Below are positions 10,550-19,840 of a DNA stretch of 64,000 nucleotides, one piece after another; positions within the stretch are counted from its first letter, which is position 1, and the number at the start of each line of letters is the position of its first letter. Origin of the DNA: an uncultured Saprospiraceae bacterium (GTDB taxonomy: Bacteria; Bacteroidota; Bacteroidia; Chitinophagales; Saprospiraceae). The stretch spans positions 1-64,000 of the forward strand of contig CALLPN010000017.1 of assembly GCA_938015435.1 (NCBI GenBank), written 5' to 3'. The notes beneath the pieces were generated by a model. The model did no database searches. It was not told where the DNA came from and worked only from the letters and a program-made list of their open reading frames with translations. The position numbers were made by a program, and so were the translations under genes.

Positions 10550-11080
10550 ATGAGTAAAACACCAACAGTTCCTGGAGTATTAGCACAGAATGTGAAGTTC
10601 CTTAGAAAACTATACAAGTATAGTCAAGAAGATTTAGCCTCAAAGTTAAATATCAAAAGGTCCAACGTCGCGGCATACGAAAGTAAGAATGTTGAGCCAC
10701 GACTTAGGATTGTGCTTGAGATTGCCAAGGTGTTTGATATAAGTATTGACGCACTAGTATCGAAGCCTTTGGAGGAAGGTGACTTATATGATAGATTTAA
10801 TGCCGATGAGAACATAAAGCCTTTCCATAATGAGCTAGAGATAGACCAGAGCAGCGAGGAGGTTCATTTATTTATCCAAAAATCAATTAAGATTAGAAAG
10901 ATATTGGAAGGATTTAAAGCTTTTTATACTATGAAGAAAAGCAGCATCAAAGATCTTACGGATGAAAAAGAACGTGTGATTTTCGATATTGATAATTTCG
11001 TTAATCTAATGGAACACTTACTCACCTATAATGAAAATGTAATTAAGGCTATTAGTAACAAATCAGCCATTGAGTCCTAA
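10550..11080 (+). CDS. XRE-family HTH transcriptional regulator (paralogue of 9741..10262)
   Basis: Start MSKTPTVPGVLAQNVKFLRKLYKYSQEDLASKLNIKRSNVAAYESKNVEPRLRIVLEIAKVFDISIDAL. Confidence 0.85.
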   Translation: MSKTPTVPGVLAQNVKFLRKLYKYSQEDLASKLNIKRSNVAAYESKNVEPRLRIVLEIAKVFDISIDALVSKPLEEGDLYDRFNADENIKPFHNELEIDQSSEEVHLFIQKSIKIRKILEGFKAFYTMKKSSIKDLTDEKERVIFDIDNFVNLMEHLLTYNENVIKAISNKSAIES

Positions 11081-11110
11081 TTGTGAATTTATAGAACATT
11101 TAGTCTGTAT

Positions 11111-11145
11111 AAAAAAGCTTCAAGTCTCCAACTTGGAGCTTTTTT
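11111..11145 (+). terminator. Rho-independent terminator
   Basis: AAAAAAGCTTCAAGT-CTCC-AACTTGGAGCTTTTTT hairpin after 11080 stop. Confidence 0.8.
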
Positions 11146-11374
11146 ATGTCTATAATCTATCTATACAGTGTGTTGCTGTAAAGATATTGCGATTCTGTGT
11201 CTAATTTTAGATATTAATGTGAATTTAAAATATGCTTGTAATTCATTGAAAATTATACAGTTATGAATACTTAGTGTATTTTAAACTCAATTCAATTGCA
11301 TGTATTCGCACTTACTGTGAACAAAATGCACATTAATGTGGTTATAATAAACATACGAACCAAACATATACATC

Positions 11375-11887
11375 ATGACACAAATACAATTCGAATTTTA
11401 TTACAACGAAAATTATAGAGCTCTGATGAATTTTGCGAGAAAATTAACTAATGATAGCGTCAATGCTGAAGATTTAGTTCAAGAGACAGCAATCAAAGCA
11501 TATAGAGGCATGCATACTTTTAAAGTTGGAACAAGTTTTAAAAGTTGGGCTTTTACTATTCTTAAAAATACATTCATTACTAAGTATAACAGAAAAAAGA
11601 AGCAAGGAGTGGTTAACAAGCCCATTGAGGATTTCACTTTCGCTCTTGAGAATAAGCACTCATTGAGAAATGATGCCTTATCAAAATTGCGTATCAAGGA
11701 GATCAAAAGTTGCATTGATGAACTCAGCTATAAAAGTAGATTACCTTTCCTTATGTATGTGGAGGGCTACCAGTATAATGAAATTGCCGACACTCTCAAT
11801 ATACCTATGGGTACTGTCAAGAGTAGAATAAATTTTGCAAGAACTAAATTGAAAAGTCAATTGGTCAATCAAGGTTTTGCAGCTTAA
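11375..11887 (+). CDS. ECF-type RNA polymerase sigma factor
   Basis: Sigma region 2 (NFARKLTNDSVNAEDLVQETAIKAYRGMHTFKVGTSFKSWAFTILKN) and region 4 (YNEIADTLNIPMGTVKSRINFARTKLK). Confidence 0.92.
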   Translation: MTQIQFEFYYNENYRALMNFARKLTNDSVNAEDLVQETAIKAYRGMHTFKVGTSFKSWAFTILKNTFITKYNRKKKQGVVNKPIEDFTFALENKHSLRNDALSKLRIKEIKSCIDELSYKSRLPFLMYVEGYQYNEIADTLNIPMGTVKSRINFARTKLKSQLVNQGFAA

Positions 11888-11977
11888 AATTTATTTTTAA
11901 CCGAACAATTGGAGTGACAAAGAAGTATCATAGATGATACATAATTTTTATAACATACTAAACGACACTACATTAAT

Positions 11978-12370
11978 ATGAATAATCAGAAAAAAAGATC
12001 GAATACTATTTTATTACTCACAGGGGCTATAGTAGGCGCTGCGGCTACCTACTATTTGACTACACCCAAAGGCAAGGAATTAACAAAAAAGTTAGTTGAT
12101 AAGACTAAAGAGGCAGGAGAAACAATTGCAAGTACAGCAGCAGAGTTGAAAGAGCAGGCAACAGAAAAAATAGAGCATCTATCTGTCAGTATGAAAGCTA
12201 AAACTAATGATATCATTAATCAAAGTTCTGATCAGTATGATATCGTAAAAAATAAACTGACAAGTAAAGCTGAAGATGTGATGGGTGAAGCGCAGAATAG
12301 ATTAGATGATATAAGTATTGGGATGGACAAGGCCAAAAAAGCAATCAAGAACAGTTCGCTTCTCAATTAG
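11978..12370 (+). CDS. YtxH/DUF883-like stress protein
   Basis: LLTGAIVGAAATYYLTTPKGKELTKKLVDKTKEAGET + amphipathic helix tail. Confidence 0.78.
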   Translation: MNNQKKRSNTILLLTGAIVGAAATYYLTTPKGKELTKKLVDKTKEAGETIASTAAELKEQATEKIEHLSVSMKAKTNDIINQSSDQYDIVKNKLTSKAEDVMGEAQNRLDDISIGMDKAKKAIKNSSLLN

Positions 12371-12432
12371 TAAATTATGTACAAAAGAAGTTGGCTAAAA
12401 AGATGTCCAATTAGGATAAGTACCGAAGTATT

Positions 12433-12474
12433 AAATAGCTTTTGAAACCATAATTAGGTCAAAAGCTATTTTTA
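12433..12474 (+). terminator. Hairpin / probable terminator
   Basis: AAATAGCTTTTGA ... TCAAAAGCTATTTTTA: 13-bp arms, T-rich 3' side. Confidence 0.75.
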
Positions 12475-12498
12475 TATTACTAAATAAAATTGTACCAG

Positions 12499-12855
12499 AT
12501 GAATGATAACCTACTTCAAGATATAGGTGAAAACTATGAGTACGCAAAAACCATTGTAAAAAATACTATAGAGCTAAAAAAAATAGAAGCTGCCGAAGCG
12601 ATATCTGCAGTTCTGGGTAAGATTATTTTTGGAATATTTGCTTCCATTGTATTGTTGATAGTATTGATGGGTTTGACCGTGATCGCTATAATTTGGTTAT
12701 CCTCTGTATTAGGATCTGTAATCCAAGCAATCTCTATTTTTTGTGGATTGTTTTTATTGTTGTTGTTAGTAGTCTATTTTTTTCGTACTAAAATATTGTA
12801 TGAACCATCAATGTCATTTATCAATTCATTCTTCACCTTCGAAAATCCAGATTAA
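12499..12855 (+). CDS. Phage-holin superfamily III / YqjE-like (DUF1469) membrane protein
   Basis: Amphipathic N-terminus (YAKTIVKNTIELKKIEAAEAISAVLGKI) followed by two TM helices. Confidence 0.65.
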   Translation: MNDNLLQDIGENYEYAKTIVKNTIELKKIEAAEAISAVLGKIIFGIFASIVLLIVLMGLTVIAIIWLSSVLGSVIQAISIFCGLFLLLLLVVYFFRTKILYEPSMSFINSFFTFENPD

Positions 12856-12856
12856 C

Positions 12857-13138
12857 ATGAATGTCCAAGAAAGAAAAGTAAGGCTAGAAAATGAAATTGA
12901 ATTTTCTAAGCAAATGATACTCCGGAATGCCTGTGAGTTCAGACCAACAAGTTATCTAATCCCAAGTAAAGACAAGGTAACTAATATTGCTGCTGATCTG
13001 TTAGGAGGATCTATTGGGAATCTATCTAGTTATTTATCGGTATTAAGTTCACTAAGCGGTCGCGCAAATAACTCTGGATGGTTCGCTATGATTAGAAAGA
13101 TTATATTGTCTTACTTTAAATTGAGATCAACTAAATAG
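12857..13138 (+). CDS. Small hypothetical protein, YqjK-like position
   Basis: ATG one base after previous stop; N-term MNVQERKVRLENEIEFSKQMILRNACEF. Confidence 0.55.
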   Translation: MNVQERKVRLENEIEFSKQMILRNACEFRPTSYLIPSKDKVTNIAADLLGGSIGNLSSYLSVLSSLSGRANNSGWFAMIRKIILSYFKLRSTK

Positions 13139-13254
13139 ATTATAGTCTGGATTGTATTGTTTTTTTGATTTTTGGCGTGATATGTAAAGGACCTCAAATG
13201 GTTAATGCTGAAGATTAGATACCTTGCCTTCTATACTGATAAAACGAATTCACT

Positions 13255-14346
13255 ATGAGTCAGAATAATGAAATAAATGTATACCAACAACTAGCTTACT
13301 TAGTCATTATAGTGATAGGGGTGGGGTGGCTTTTAAATATTGGAAGTAGTATCATATTACCGTTAATTTTTGCCAGCCTATTTGCGATATTTTTGACTCC
13401 TCTAGATAAAAAAATATTGAAATTTGTAAAATATAAATGGGCGTCAATATTGTTGACGTTCGCATGCGTGATCTTACCTCTAGTCGTCGTAGGTAGTTTG
13501 TTTTCATTTCAGTTAATGAGGATATTTGATAGCCTTCCGTCTATAAGCAAGAGTATTAAAGAAGGAGGACGGACATTAGCACTTTGGCTAGATAAGAAGC
13601 TTCCTATGCTGGACATTCAGAGTGATAGTTTTCTGAAAGATAGCGTTGAGTCCGCGATAGAAGAACCTTTTAATATTTTGGGTTATGGGCTTACTTCTAC
13701 TACAGGCCTTTTGACTGGCGTGGCGCTAACTATTATATTTACCTATCTAATCATGTACTATCGCCGAAGTATCAAGAACTTTATTCTTTATCAATTTGAA
13801 AAAACTGATCGGAAGGATGTGCGATCTACAGTTAAAAAAATAAAAGGAACTGTCCAGGCTTATGTAGGTGGTGTAGGCATAGTTATAGTCATACTATCTT
13901 TTTTTAATACCATTGGTCTTTGGATGATTGGTATAGAGTATCCTCTTTTTTGGGGGACGTTAGCTGGAGTATTGTCTGTGATTCCATATGTAGGTACTTT
14001 ATTAGGAGGTCTTTTACCATTTTTATTTGCGATGGCAACTTCAGATCATAATTGGCAGCCGATAGCTATTGTCATCTACTATGGAGTGATTCAGCAAATT
14101 GAAGGTAATTTTATTACTCCCAAAATTGTTGGTGGTAGAGTTAATATTAACCCACTTGTAGCCATCATTGCTCTCTTGTTTTTCGGAATGCTTTGGGGTA
14201 TTGCTGGGGTAGTTTTGGCTTTACCAATTATCTCGATTATAAGGATCATTATGGCAGAGTTTGATAGTACTGAAGCCGTAGCAGAACTCATGGGTTCTGG
14301 TATTTCAGACCATCCTGAAGTATTCAAAGAAATTGCAGATTCATAA
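13255..14346 (+). CDS. AI-2E family transporter (PerM-like)
   Basis: 363 aa polytopic; GNFITPKIVGGRVNINPLVAIIALLFFGMLWGIAGVVLALPIISIIRII. Confidence 0.9.
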   Translation: MSQNNEINVYQQLAYLVIIVIGVGWLLNIGSSIILPLIFASLFAIFLTPLDKKILKFVKYKWASILLTFACVILPLVVVGSLFSFQLMRIFDSLPSISKSIKEGGRTLALWLDKKLPMLDIQSDSFLKDSVESAIEEPFNILGYGLTSTTGLLTGVALTIIFTYLIMYYRRSIKNFILYQFEKTDRKDVRSTVKKIKGTVQAYVGGVGIVIVILSFFNTIGLWMIGIEYPLFWGTLAGVLSVIPYVGTLLGGLLPFLFAMATSDHNWQPIAIVIYYGVIQQIEGNFITPKIVGGRVNINPLVAIIALLFFGMLWGIAGVVLALPIISIIRIIMAEFDSTEAVAELMGSGISDHPEVFKEIADS

Positions 14347-14657
14347 AAGCAATTGGCACTTTTTATTCTAATAATATTATTTGTTTTCTTGTCATTCCAC
14401 TATGGCACCTTGTGATTCTATTGCTAAGGTTTTCTCGGATTGTTGTGCTTTATGATTTCTAATTTAAAAATAGAGGAGAGTCGAACAAATAAGAAGGAAT
14501 CTGGTAAGATAAGAAACGATTATAGTAATCCTAGATTTATAAATGTTAGAAAAATGTGGCGGTTTAGTTATACTCATTTTTCAGTCAGATAATTTAATCA
14601 TTTAGAAGTCAAATAATTTAATAACCTTAGGGCTAGCAGTCCATAAAATAATATAAT

Positions 14658-15122
14658 ATGAATTACCTCGGATTTAGTGAAGCGAAAGTATTAGAAACAG
14701 TGGGACACCTTAATCAACTGTTGGCAAATTATCAAGTCTATTATCAGAATTTAAGAAATTATCACTGGAATGTTAATGGTAAGCATTTCTTTGATCTTCA
14801 TATTCAATTTGAAAATCTATATAATGAAGCTAAAGTTAGTATAGATGAAATTGCAGAGAGAATATTAACTCTAAGGATGAGCCCTATGTCTACGCTTACG
14901 GAATACCTTAAAAGTTCTCAAATAAAAGAAAAGAGTACTGCATCACCAAAAGAAATGGTGGAGTCAATATTGCAGAATCATAAAATTCTCATTGTTAATA
15001 TGAGAGAATTACTAAGTGTAGCAGCTGATTCTGATGATGAAGGAACGATAGATTTAGTAGCTGGATTTTTAGGTTCGATTGAGAAGAAGAGTTGGATGCT
15101 TGATGCATGGCTTCAAGAATAA
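14658..15122 (+). CDS. dps: Dps/ferritin-like DNA starvation protection protein
   Basis: LNQLLANYQVYYQNLRNYHWNVNGKHFFDLHIQFENLYNEAKVSIDEIAERILTL. Confidence 0.92.
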   Translation: MNYLGFSEAKVLETVGHLNQLLANYQVYYQNLRNYHWNVNGKHFFDLHIQFENLYNEAKVSIDEIAERILTLRMSPMSTLTEYLKSSQIKEKSTASPKEMVESILQNHKILIVNMRELLSVAADSDDEGTIDLVAGFLGSIEKKSWMLDAWLQE

Positions 15123-15178
15123 TCTGTGTCGAGGTAATAAAAATCAACTCTTTGTTTAATCTTAAAAAATATATAACA

Positions 15179-15646
15179 ATGTCAAACCTAGAAAAAAGTG
15201 AAATTATAAATCCAAAGAATATATCTACACAATACGGAATAACTGCAGGTCTACTGATGGCTTCGTTCTTATTCGCAATGCAAATCACTGGAAATGACTT
15301 TAGGCCATTTATAAAACTTCTAAAGTACTTATTATTAGGTGTGCCTATAGTATTGGCCCTAATTGCTTACAAGGAAACAGTAAAAGGAGATATTTTTATC
15401 AATGGGATATCTCTAGGAGCGAAATTAGCTTTTGTTGCTGGCCTTTCACTCGTGGTAATCAATTTCTTATTGTTTATGATTAATCCAGATATTGCTTTTA
15501 GTAAATATGGTTTAGAACCAGTAAATATGATGCAAAATTTAACGGTATCAGCGATTATACTTGCGGAAACATTTGTCTTTGGAAATTTAATAGCATTTGT
15601 AACTTTGCAGTATTTAAAAGGTAGTTATAATAAAGGCAAAGTATAA
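15179..15646 (+). CDS. DUF4199-like membrane protein
   Basis: Start MSNLEKSEIINPKNISTQYGITAGLLMAS; 4-TM Bacteroidota protein. Confidence 0.6.
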   Translation: MSNLEKSEIINPKNISTQYGITAGLLMASFLFAMQITGNDFRPFIKLLKYLLLGVPIVLALIAYKETVKGDIFINGISLGAKLAFVAGLSLVVINFLLFMINPDIAFSKYGLEPVNMMQNLTVSAIILAETFVFGNLIAFVTLQYLKGSYNKGKV

Positions 15647-15706
15647 CAAAATGAGTTAGTCTGGTACTACTGGTGAATCATTACCTGGTGTTAGGAAATA
15701 GACTAT

Positions 15707-15752
15707 AAAAAAAGCGTCCATCAAAATTTATTTTGATGGACGCTTTTTTTTT
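15707..15752. terminator. Bidirectional terminator between convergent genes
   Basis: AAAAAAAGCGTCCATCAAAAT-TT-ATTTTGATGGACGCTTTTTTTT; near-perfect hairpin with A/T tracts both sides. Confidence 0.9.
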
Positions 15753-15766
15753 CTAGAACTAAGTGA

Positions 15767-16135
15767 TTAGTTTTTCCTAGTAAATCTTTTTTTATTTCGA
15801 GGACTAGCTTTAAATGCTTCCTTTTGATCACTATTAAATATTTCTAATATTGCGGGTTCAAATTCTTTGGTGATTGCATTTAGATTTTGTGACATTTTAA
15901 GTTTGCTTTGATCACTCTGTCTTACTGCATTTATCTTTTCAGATTTAACTATTAACAGTTTTTTCAATTTCGTGGTTTGTTCAGCAGATAGCTCTTGAGA
16001 GCTATTTTGATTTGAGAGGTCTTTTTGGATCATTTTGAGCTCTTGTTCTACGAGTTGATTTACGAGTGTCGCTTTATCTTGTGCAGAAGTAGATAATCCA
16101 AATGCAGCGAATAGTAGAATAAATAGATATTTCAT
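15767..16135 (-). CDS. Small secreted hypothetical protein
   Basis: Signal peptide MKYLFILLFAAFGLSTSAQ; helical body. Confidence 0.5.
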   Translation of the reverse strand: MKYLFILLFAAFGLSTSAQDKATLVNQLVEQELKMIQKDLSNQNSSQELSAEQTTKLKKLLIVKSEKINAVRQSDQSKLKMSQNLNAITKEFEPAILEIFNSDQKEAFKASPRNKKRFTRKN

Positions 16136-16265
16136 GTTTGTATTCTTTTAATGGTATTATAATTACTGAATGGCTAATATAAGAGGATTTACACCATTTT
16201 AATCATGCCTTTACAGATTTAAGACTCTATTAAGGCTTGATTCGTCCACTAGGCTATCATATTAT

Positions 16266-17234
16266 TTACATAACGGCAGCTATGGTTCTTTCTAGTAATG
16301 CTTTAGTAGCCTTGATACCTGCAGTTTCTGATATGCCATCACCTTCCCATTCTACACCTATAAATCCTTCATAACCAGAGGCATGTACGATTTCCATCAT
16401 TTTAGTATAGTTGGTAGATAATTCATTGCCTTTTCTATCAAATGTATGAGATTTAGCGCTCACTGCCTTAGCGTAAGGCATGAGTTCTTTTATTCCCAGA
16501 TATCTGTCATACTCCTCTATACAAGGTGCTCCCCATCTTTCGCCTCCTTCTCTTGCTATACAGAAATTGCCGTAATCGGGTAAAGTGCCACAGTTATCCA
16601 TGTTGATATCCTTCATGATCTTAGTCAGCCATTTGCCATCAGAAGAGTATCCGCCATGATTCTCTACTATTATATTTTGTCCATGATCCGCGCCTATTAC
16701 GGCCAAAGCGGCTAGACTCTCGGTACATCTTTCTTGTTGCTCCTTTTTATTTCCTTCTCCCCATAGGTTAACTCGTACACTGTGGCAACCTAGTTTTTTA
16801 GCTGCTTTTACCCAAGGGATATGCTCTTCTATTGCAAAATTGCGATCCGCTTGCGATGCTGCACCTAGAGCTCCTGTTAGATCAGTCATTATCAGTAGTT
16901 GCTTGACTTGGGCCTTTTCTGCGGCATCATTCATCTTGTTCCAGTAAGTTGGGTCTGTCAGTCCAGCTGTAAGAAACTGAGAAACGTACTCTACACCAGT
17001 AAACCCTAGATTTCCAGCAAAGTCAGCAAACTCTAGATTGTCGAGCTTTCCCTCTTGCAACATTCTATGGCATGACCACTGTGCTAAGGACAACTTATAA
17101 CGTGTATTCAATTCAAGATTTCCATTTGAGAGATTTGAATCTTCATTGACAGCACCTATGGAAGTTGTTTGACATCCAACTAATGCTCCTAATGAAAGCA
17201 AACCTAATGATGTATTAAATTTTCTTCTTTCCAT
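16266..17234 (-). CDS. TIM-barrel sugar isomerase/epimerase (hydroxypyruvate isomerase family), Tat lipoprotein
   Basis: MERRKFNTSLGLLSLGALVGC (RR + lipobox); AP-endonuclease-2-type TIM barrel (VRVNLWGEG.., IVENHGGYSSD). Confidence 0.82.
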   Translation of the reverse strand: MERRKFNTSLGLLSLGALVGCQTTSIGAVNEDSNLSNGNLELNTRYKLSLAQWSCHRMLQEGKLDNLEFADFAGNLGFTGVEYVSQFLTAGLTDPTYWNKMNDAAEKAQVKQLLIMTDLTGALGAASQADRNFAIEEHIPWVKAAKKLGCHSVRVNLWGEGNKKEQQERCTESLAALAVIGADHGQNIIVENHGGYSSDGKWLTKIMKDINMDNCGTLPDYGNFCIAREGGERWGAPCIEEYDRYLGIKELMPYAKAVSAKSHTFDRKGNELSTNYTKMMEIVHASGYEGFIGVEWEGDGISETAGIKATKALLERTIAAVM

Positions 17235-17266
17235 TGTATTTTTTATTTCTCTTTAATCAATTGTTA

Positions 17267-17830
17267 TTACCAACTTCCACTATGTGAAGTATCCATAGGT
17301 GTACCAGCTACATAATCTGCACATCCTTGGTAAGGTCCAGGAACAGGATTGTAGTTAAGAACTTTTGTCTGTCCTAGTTCGGATGTAAAAAATGCAGATA
17401 CCGTCAGTTCGCGTACTGTTTTGAAAAGCGTCTCATCACCTTTTTCTTCAGACAAGTTACCGATAATTTGATCCTGTACTTCTGGCTTTAGTTCGTAGAA
17501 GTTTTCTCCTTGTTCTTTTTTAACAGATTCACCAAATAGAATTAGTCCACTCATGATTTTATCTTGATCTTCCTTTTCCCAAAATCTGGAAATAGTTTGA
17601 TCGATAAAAATATGCACTCCGGCAGCCATTGCGCCAGGTGTATCAGTTTGAGGAATTATTCTTTCTGCGAAATGCATCACATTATTCAACTGATCCATAC
17701 TGAAAAACTCAGGCACGTAATCTATTTTTGGTTCAGCCTTACACCCATTCATTATAGCGGTAGATGTACCTATAGCCATTGTATATCCTAGTAGTAGGCT
17801 TGCGTTTTTTATTGCGTCTCTTCTTTTCAT
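17267..17830 (-). CDS. Gluconate 2-dehydrogenase subunit 3-like protein, RR-type signal
   Basis: MKRRDAIKNASLLLGY..; ERIIPQTDTPGAMAAGVHIFIDQTISRF is the subunit-3 signature region. Confidence 0.82.
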   Translation of the reverse strand: MKRRDAIKNASLLLGYTMAIGTSTAIMNGCKAEPKIDYVPEFFSMDQLNNVMHFAERIIPQTDTPGAMAAGVHIFIDQTISRFWEKEDQDKIMSGLILFGESVKKEQGENFYELKPEVQDQIIGNLSEEKGDETLFKTVRELTVSAFFTSELGQTKVLNYNPVPGPYQGCADYVAGTPMDTSHSGSW

Positions 17831-17932
17831 TGTTTAGTCAATTATTCTGGAACGATTATGAAACTTGACCGAGGGCAATATAAGGAATGCTTCAACGGTC
17901 ATACTAGTTTTGTTTAGCTCTTCAGGGGAAAA

Positions 17933-19636
17933 TTAGAGGTTTCCTTTTTTCAATTCATCAGCAGCATATTTGGCTGCTCTTGCTGTAAGGGCCATATAAG
18001 TAAGAGAAGGGTTTTGACATCCAGAGGAAGTCATTGCCGCGCCATCTGTTACGAATACATTTTTGGCCGCATGCACTTGATTCCATTTGTTGAGTACTGA
18101 TGTCACTGGATCTCTACCCATACGGGCAGTTCCCATTTCGTGGATGCCGTTTCCTGGATTTCCAGCTCTATCATAAGTACTCACATTTTTAAATCCTGCA
18201 GTTTCCATCATCTCAACAGCAGCAGACTGCATTTCGATTCTCATCTTCATCTCATTATCTTTAAACTCCGCATCAAATACTACAGTAGACATACCATGCA
18301 TATCTTTAAGGTCTTCGTTGAGATAGAGTTTATTTTCGTGATAAGGTAGACATTCACCAAAGGCCATGATTCCCATACTCCATTGTCCAGGAGTAGTTAA
18401 TTCTTCTTTGAATTTCGATCCAAAGTTAGCTTCACCTATATTTCTACTCCATCCACGACGGCCACCTCCACCTTGGTATCCAAATCCTCTTAGATAGTCT
18501 TTACGCTTAGTAGCGGCATTAAGGTTTTGAAATCTTGGAATATAGATTCCATTAGGACGGCCTCCTATATGTGTTTTATTTTTAAAATCGTCAGTCTCTC
18601 CACTAGCTCCAGCTTTGAAGTGATGATCCATAAGATTATGACCAAGCTCTCCACTGTCGTTACCAAACCCATTAGGGAATCGCTCTGATTTACTGCGCAG
18701 CATGATGGATGTTGTTCCTACACAAGAGGCATTGAGGAATACTATTTTGGCAAAAAACTCATGCGTCTTACCCGTTTCAGCGTCTATGACTCTTACACCT
18801 GATGCTTTTTGCGTCTTAGGGTTGTATACCACTTCGGATACTATACTGTGAGTCCTCATAGTCATATTTCCTGTAGCTTCTGCAGCTGGCAATGTAGAAG
18901 AGTTACTGCTGAAGTAAGCACCAAATGGACACCCCCGCATACAGCGATTTCGCGATTGACAAGAACCTCGAGTTCCAATTGGTTCTGTTAGATTCGCGGT
19001 CCTTCCGATCAATAGGTTACGTTCAGGATAATTTCCCTCGATACCAGATTTTAATTTTTTTTCTACACAATTAAGCTCCATCGGTTTTTGAAATTTTCCA
19101 TCAGGCAAATGTGGTAAGCCCGCATTTTCTCCACTCACACCAATGAAGGTTTCAACCTTATCATACCAAGGAGATAGGTCCGCATATCTTATAGGCCAGT
19201 CTACAGCGATACCTTCTTTAGCATTGGCTGTAAAGTCAAGATCACTTAATCTATAACTTTGGCGACCCCACATTAGAGATCTTCCTCCTACATGATATCC
19301 TCTGATCCAATCAAAAGGTTTCTTTTCGGTATATGGATGTTCGGTATCTTTTGGCCACCAATGTTTAGTCGATTCGTGGATAGTGTATCCGGTTCTATTT
19401 TGCTTGGGATAGTCCTTCATTTCTTCAGGGGTGATTAGTCCTCCATTGGGCATCTCCCAAGGATCTAAATTCGCAGTAGGGTAGTCACCATGTTTTACCA
19501 TTCTTCCTCTCTCAAGCACTAGTACTTTGAGTCCCAGTTCAGTAAGTTCTTTGGCCGCCCATCCTCCACTAATTCCAGTTCCTACGACTATAGCGTCATA
19601 CGTGACTTCATCTTTCCCATTGGTATTGAAATACAT
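17933..19636 (-). CDS. GMC-family oxidoreductase
   Basis: YDAIVVGTGISGGWAAKELTELGLKVLVLERGR (FAD-binding), C-terminal NVFVTDGAAMTSSGCQNPSLTYMALTARAA. Confidence 0.92.
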   Translation of the reverse strand: MYFNTNGKDEVTYDAIVVGTGISGGWAAKELTELGLKVLVLERGRMVKHGDYPTANLDPWEMPNGGLITPEEMKDYPKQNRTGYTIHESTKHWWPKDTEHPYTEKKPFDWIRGYHVGGRSLMWGRQSYRLSDLDFTANAKEGIAVDWPIRYADLSPWYDKVETFIGVSGENAGLPHLPDGKFQKPMELNCVEKKLKSGIEGNYPERNLLIGRTANLTEPIGTRGSCQSRNRCMRGCPFGAYFSSNSSTLPAAEATGNMTMRTHSIVSEVVYNPKTQKASGVRVIDAETGKTHEFFAKIVFLNASCVGTTSIMLRSKSERFPNGFGNDSGELGHNLMDHHFKAGASGETDDFKNKTHIGGRPNGIYIPRFQNLNAATKRKDYLRGFGYQGGGGRRGWSRNIGEANFGSKFKEELTTPGQWSMGIMAFGECLPYHENKLYLNEDLKDMHGMSTVVFDAEFKDNEMKMRIEMQSAAVEMMETAGFKNVSTYDRAGNPGNGIHEMGTARMGRDPVTSVLNKWNQVHAAKNVFVTDGAAMTSSGCQNPSLTYMALTARAAKYAADELKKGNL

Positions 19637-19840
19637 GTTTCGTTTTTTCGAGGCTAGCAATTTATTTTCTGCAGAGTATTATGTTGTCTTTCTCAAATTA
19701 CTTACTCACGTGCCAATTAATATTTTGTCTGATTCAGTAAGTTTTACTCCGACAGTAATATAGGCAAACCTTACCTATTATTGAAAACGCTCAATAATAT
19801 GAATACAATACGAAATGTTATAATTGAAGATGTATGAAAA

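Noticed and set aside
9741-11080. Toxin-antitoxin or restriction controller module
   Set aside because: Neither XRE gene has a small toxin or R-M partner; both are HTH proteins of the same architecture.
5347-12855. Prophage remnant suggested by holin-like proteins and XRE regulators
   Set aside because: No terminase, portal, capsid, tail, integrase or lysin genes; holin-family names here denote generic membrane proteins common in stress loci.
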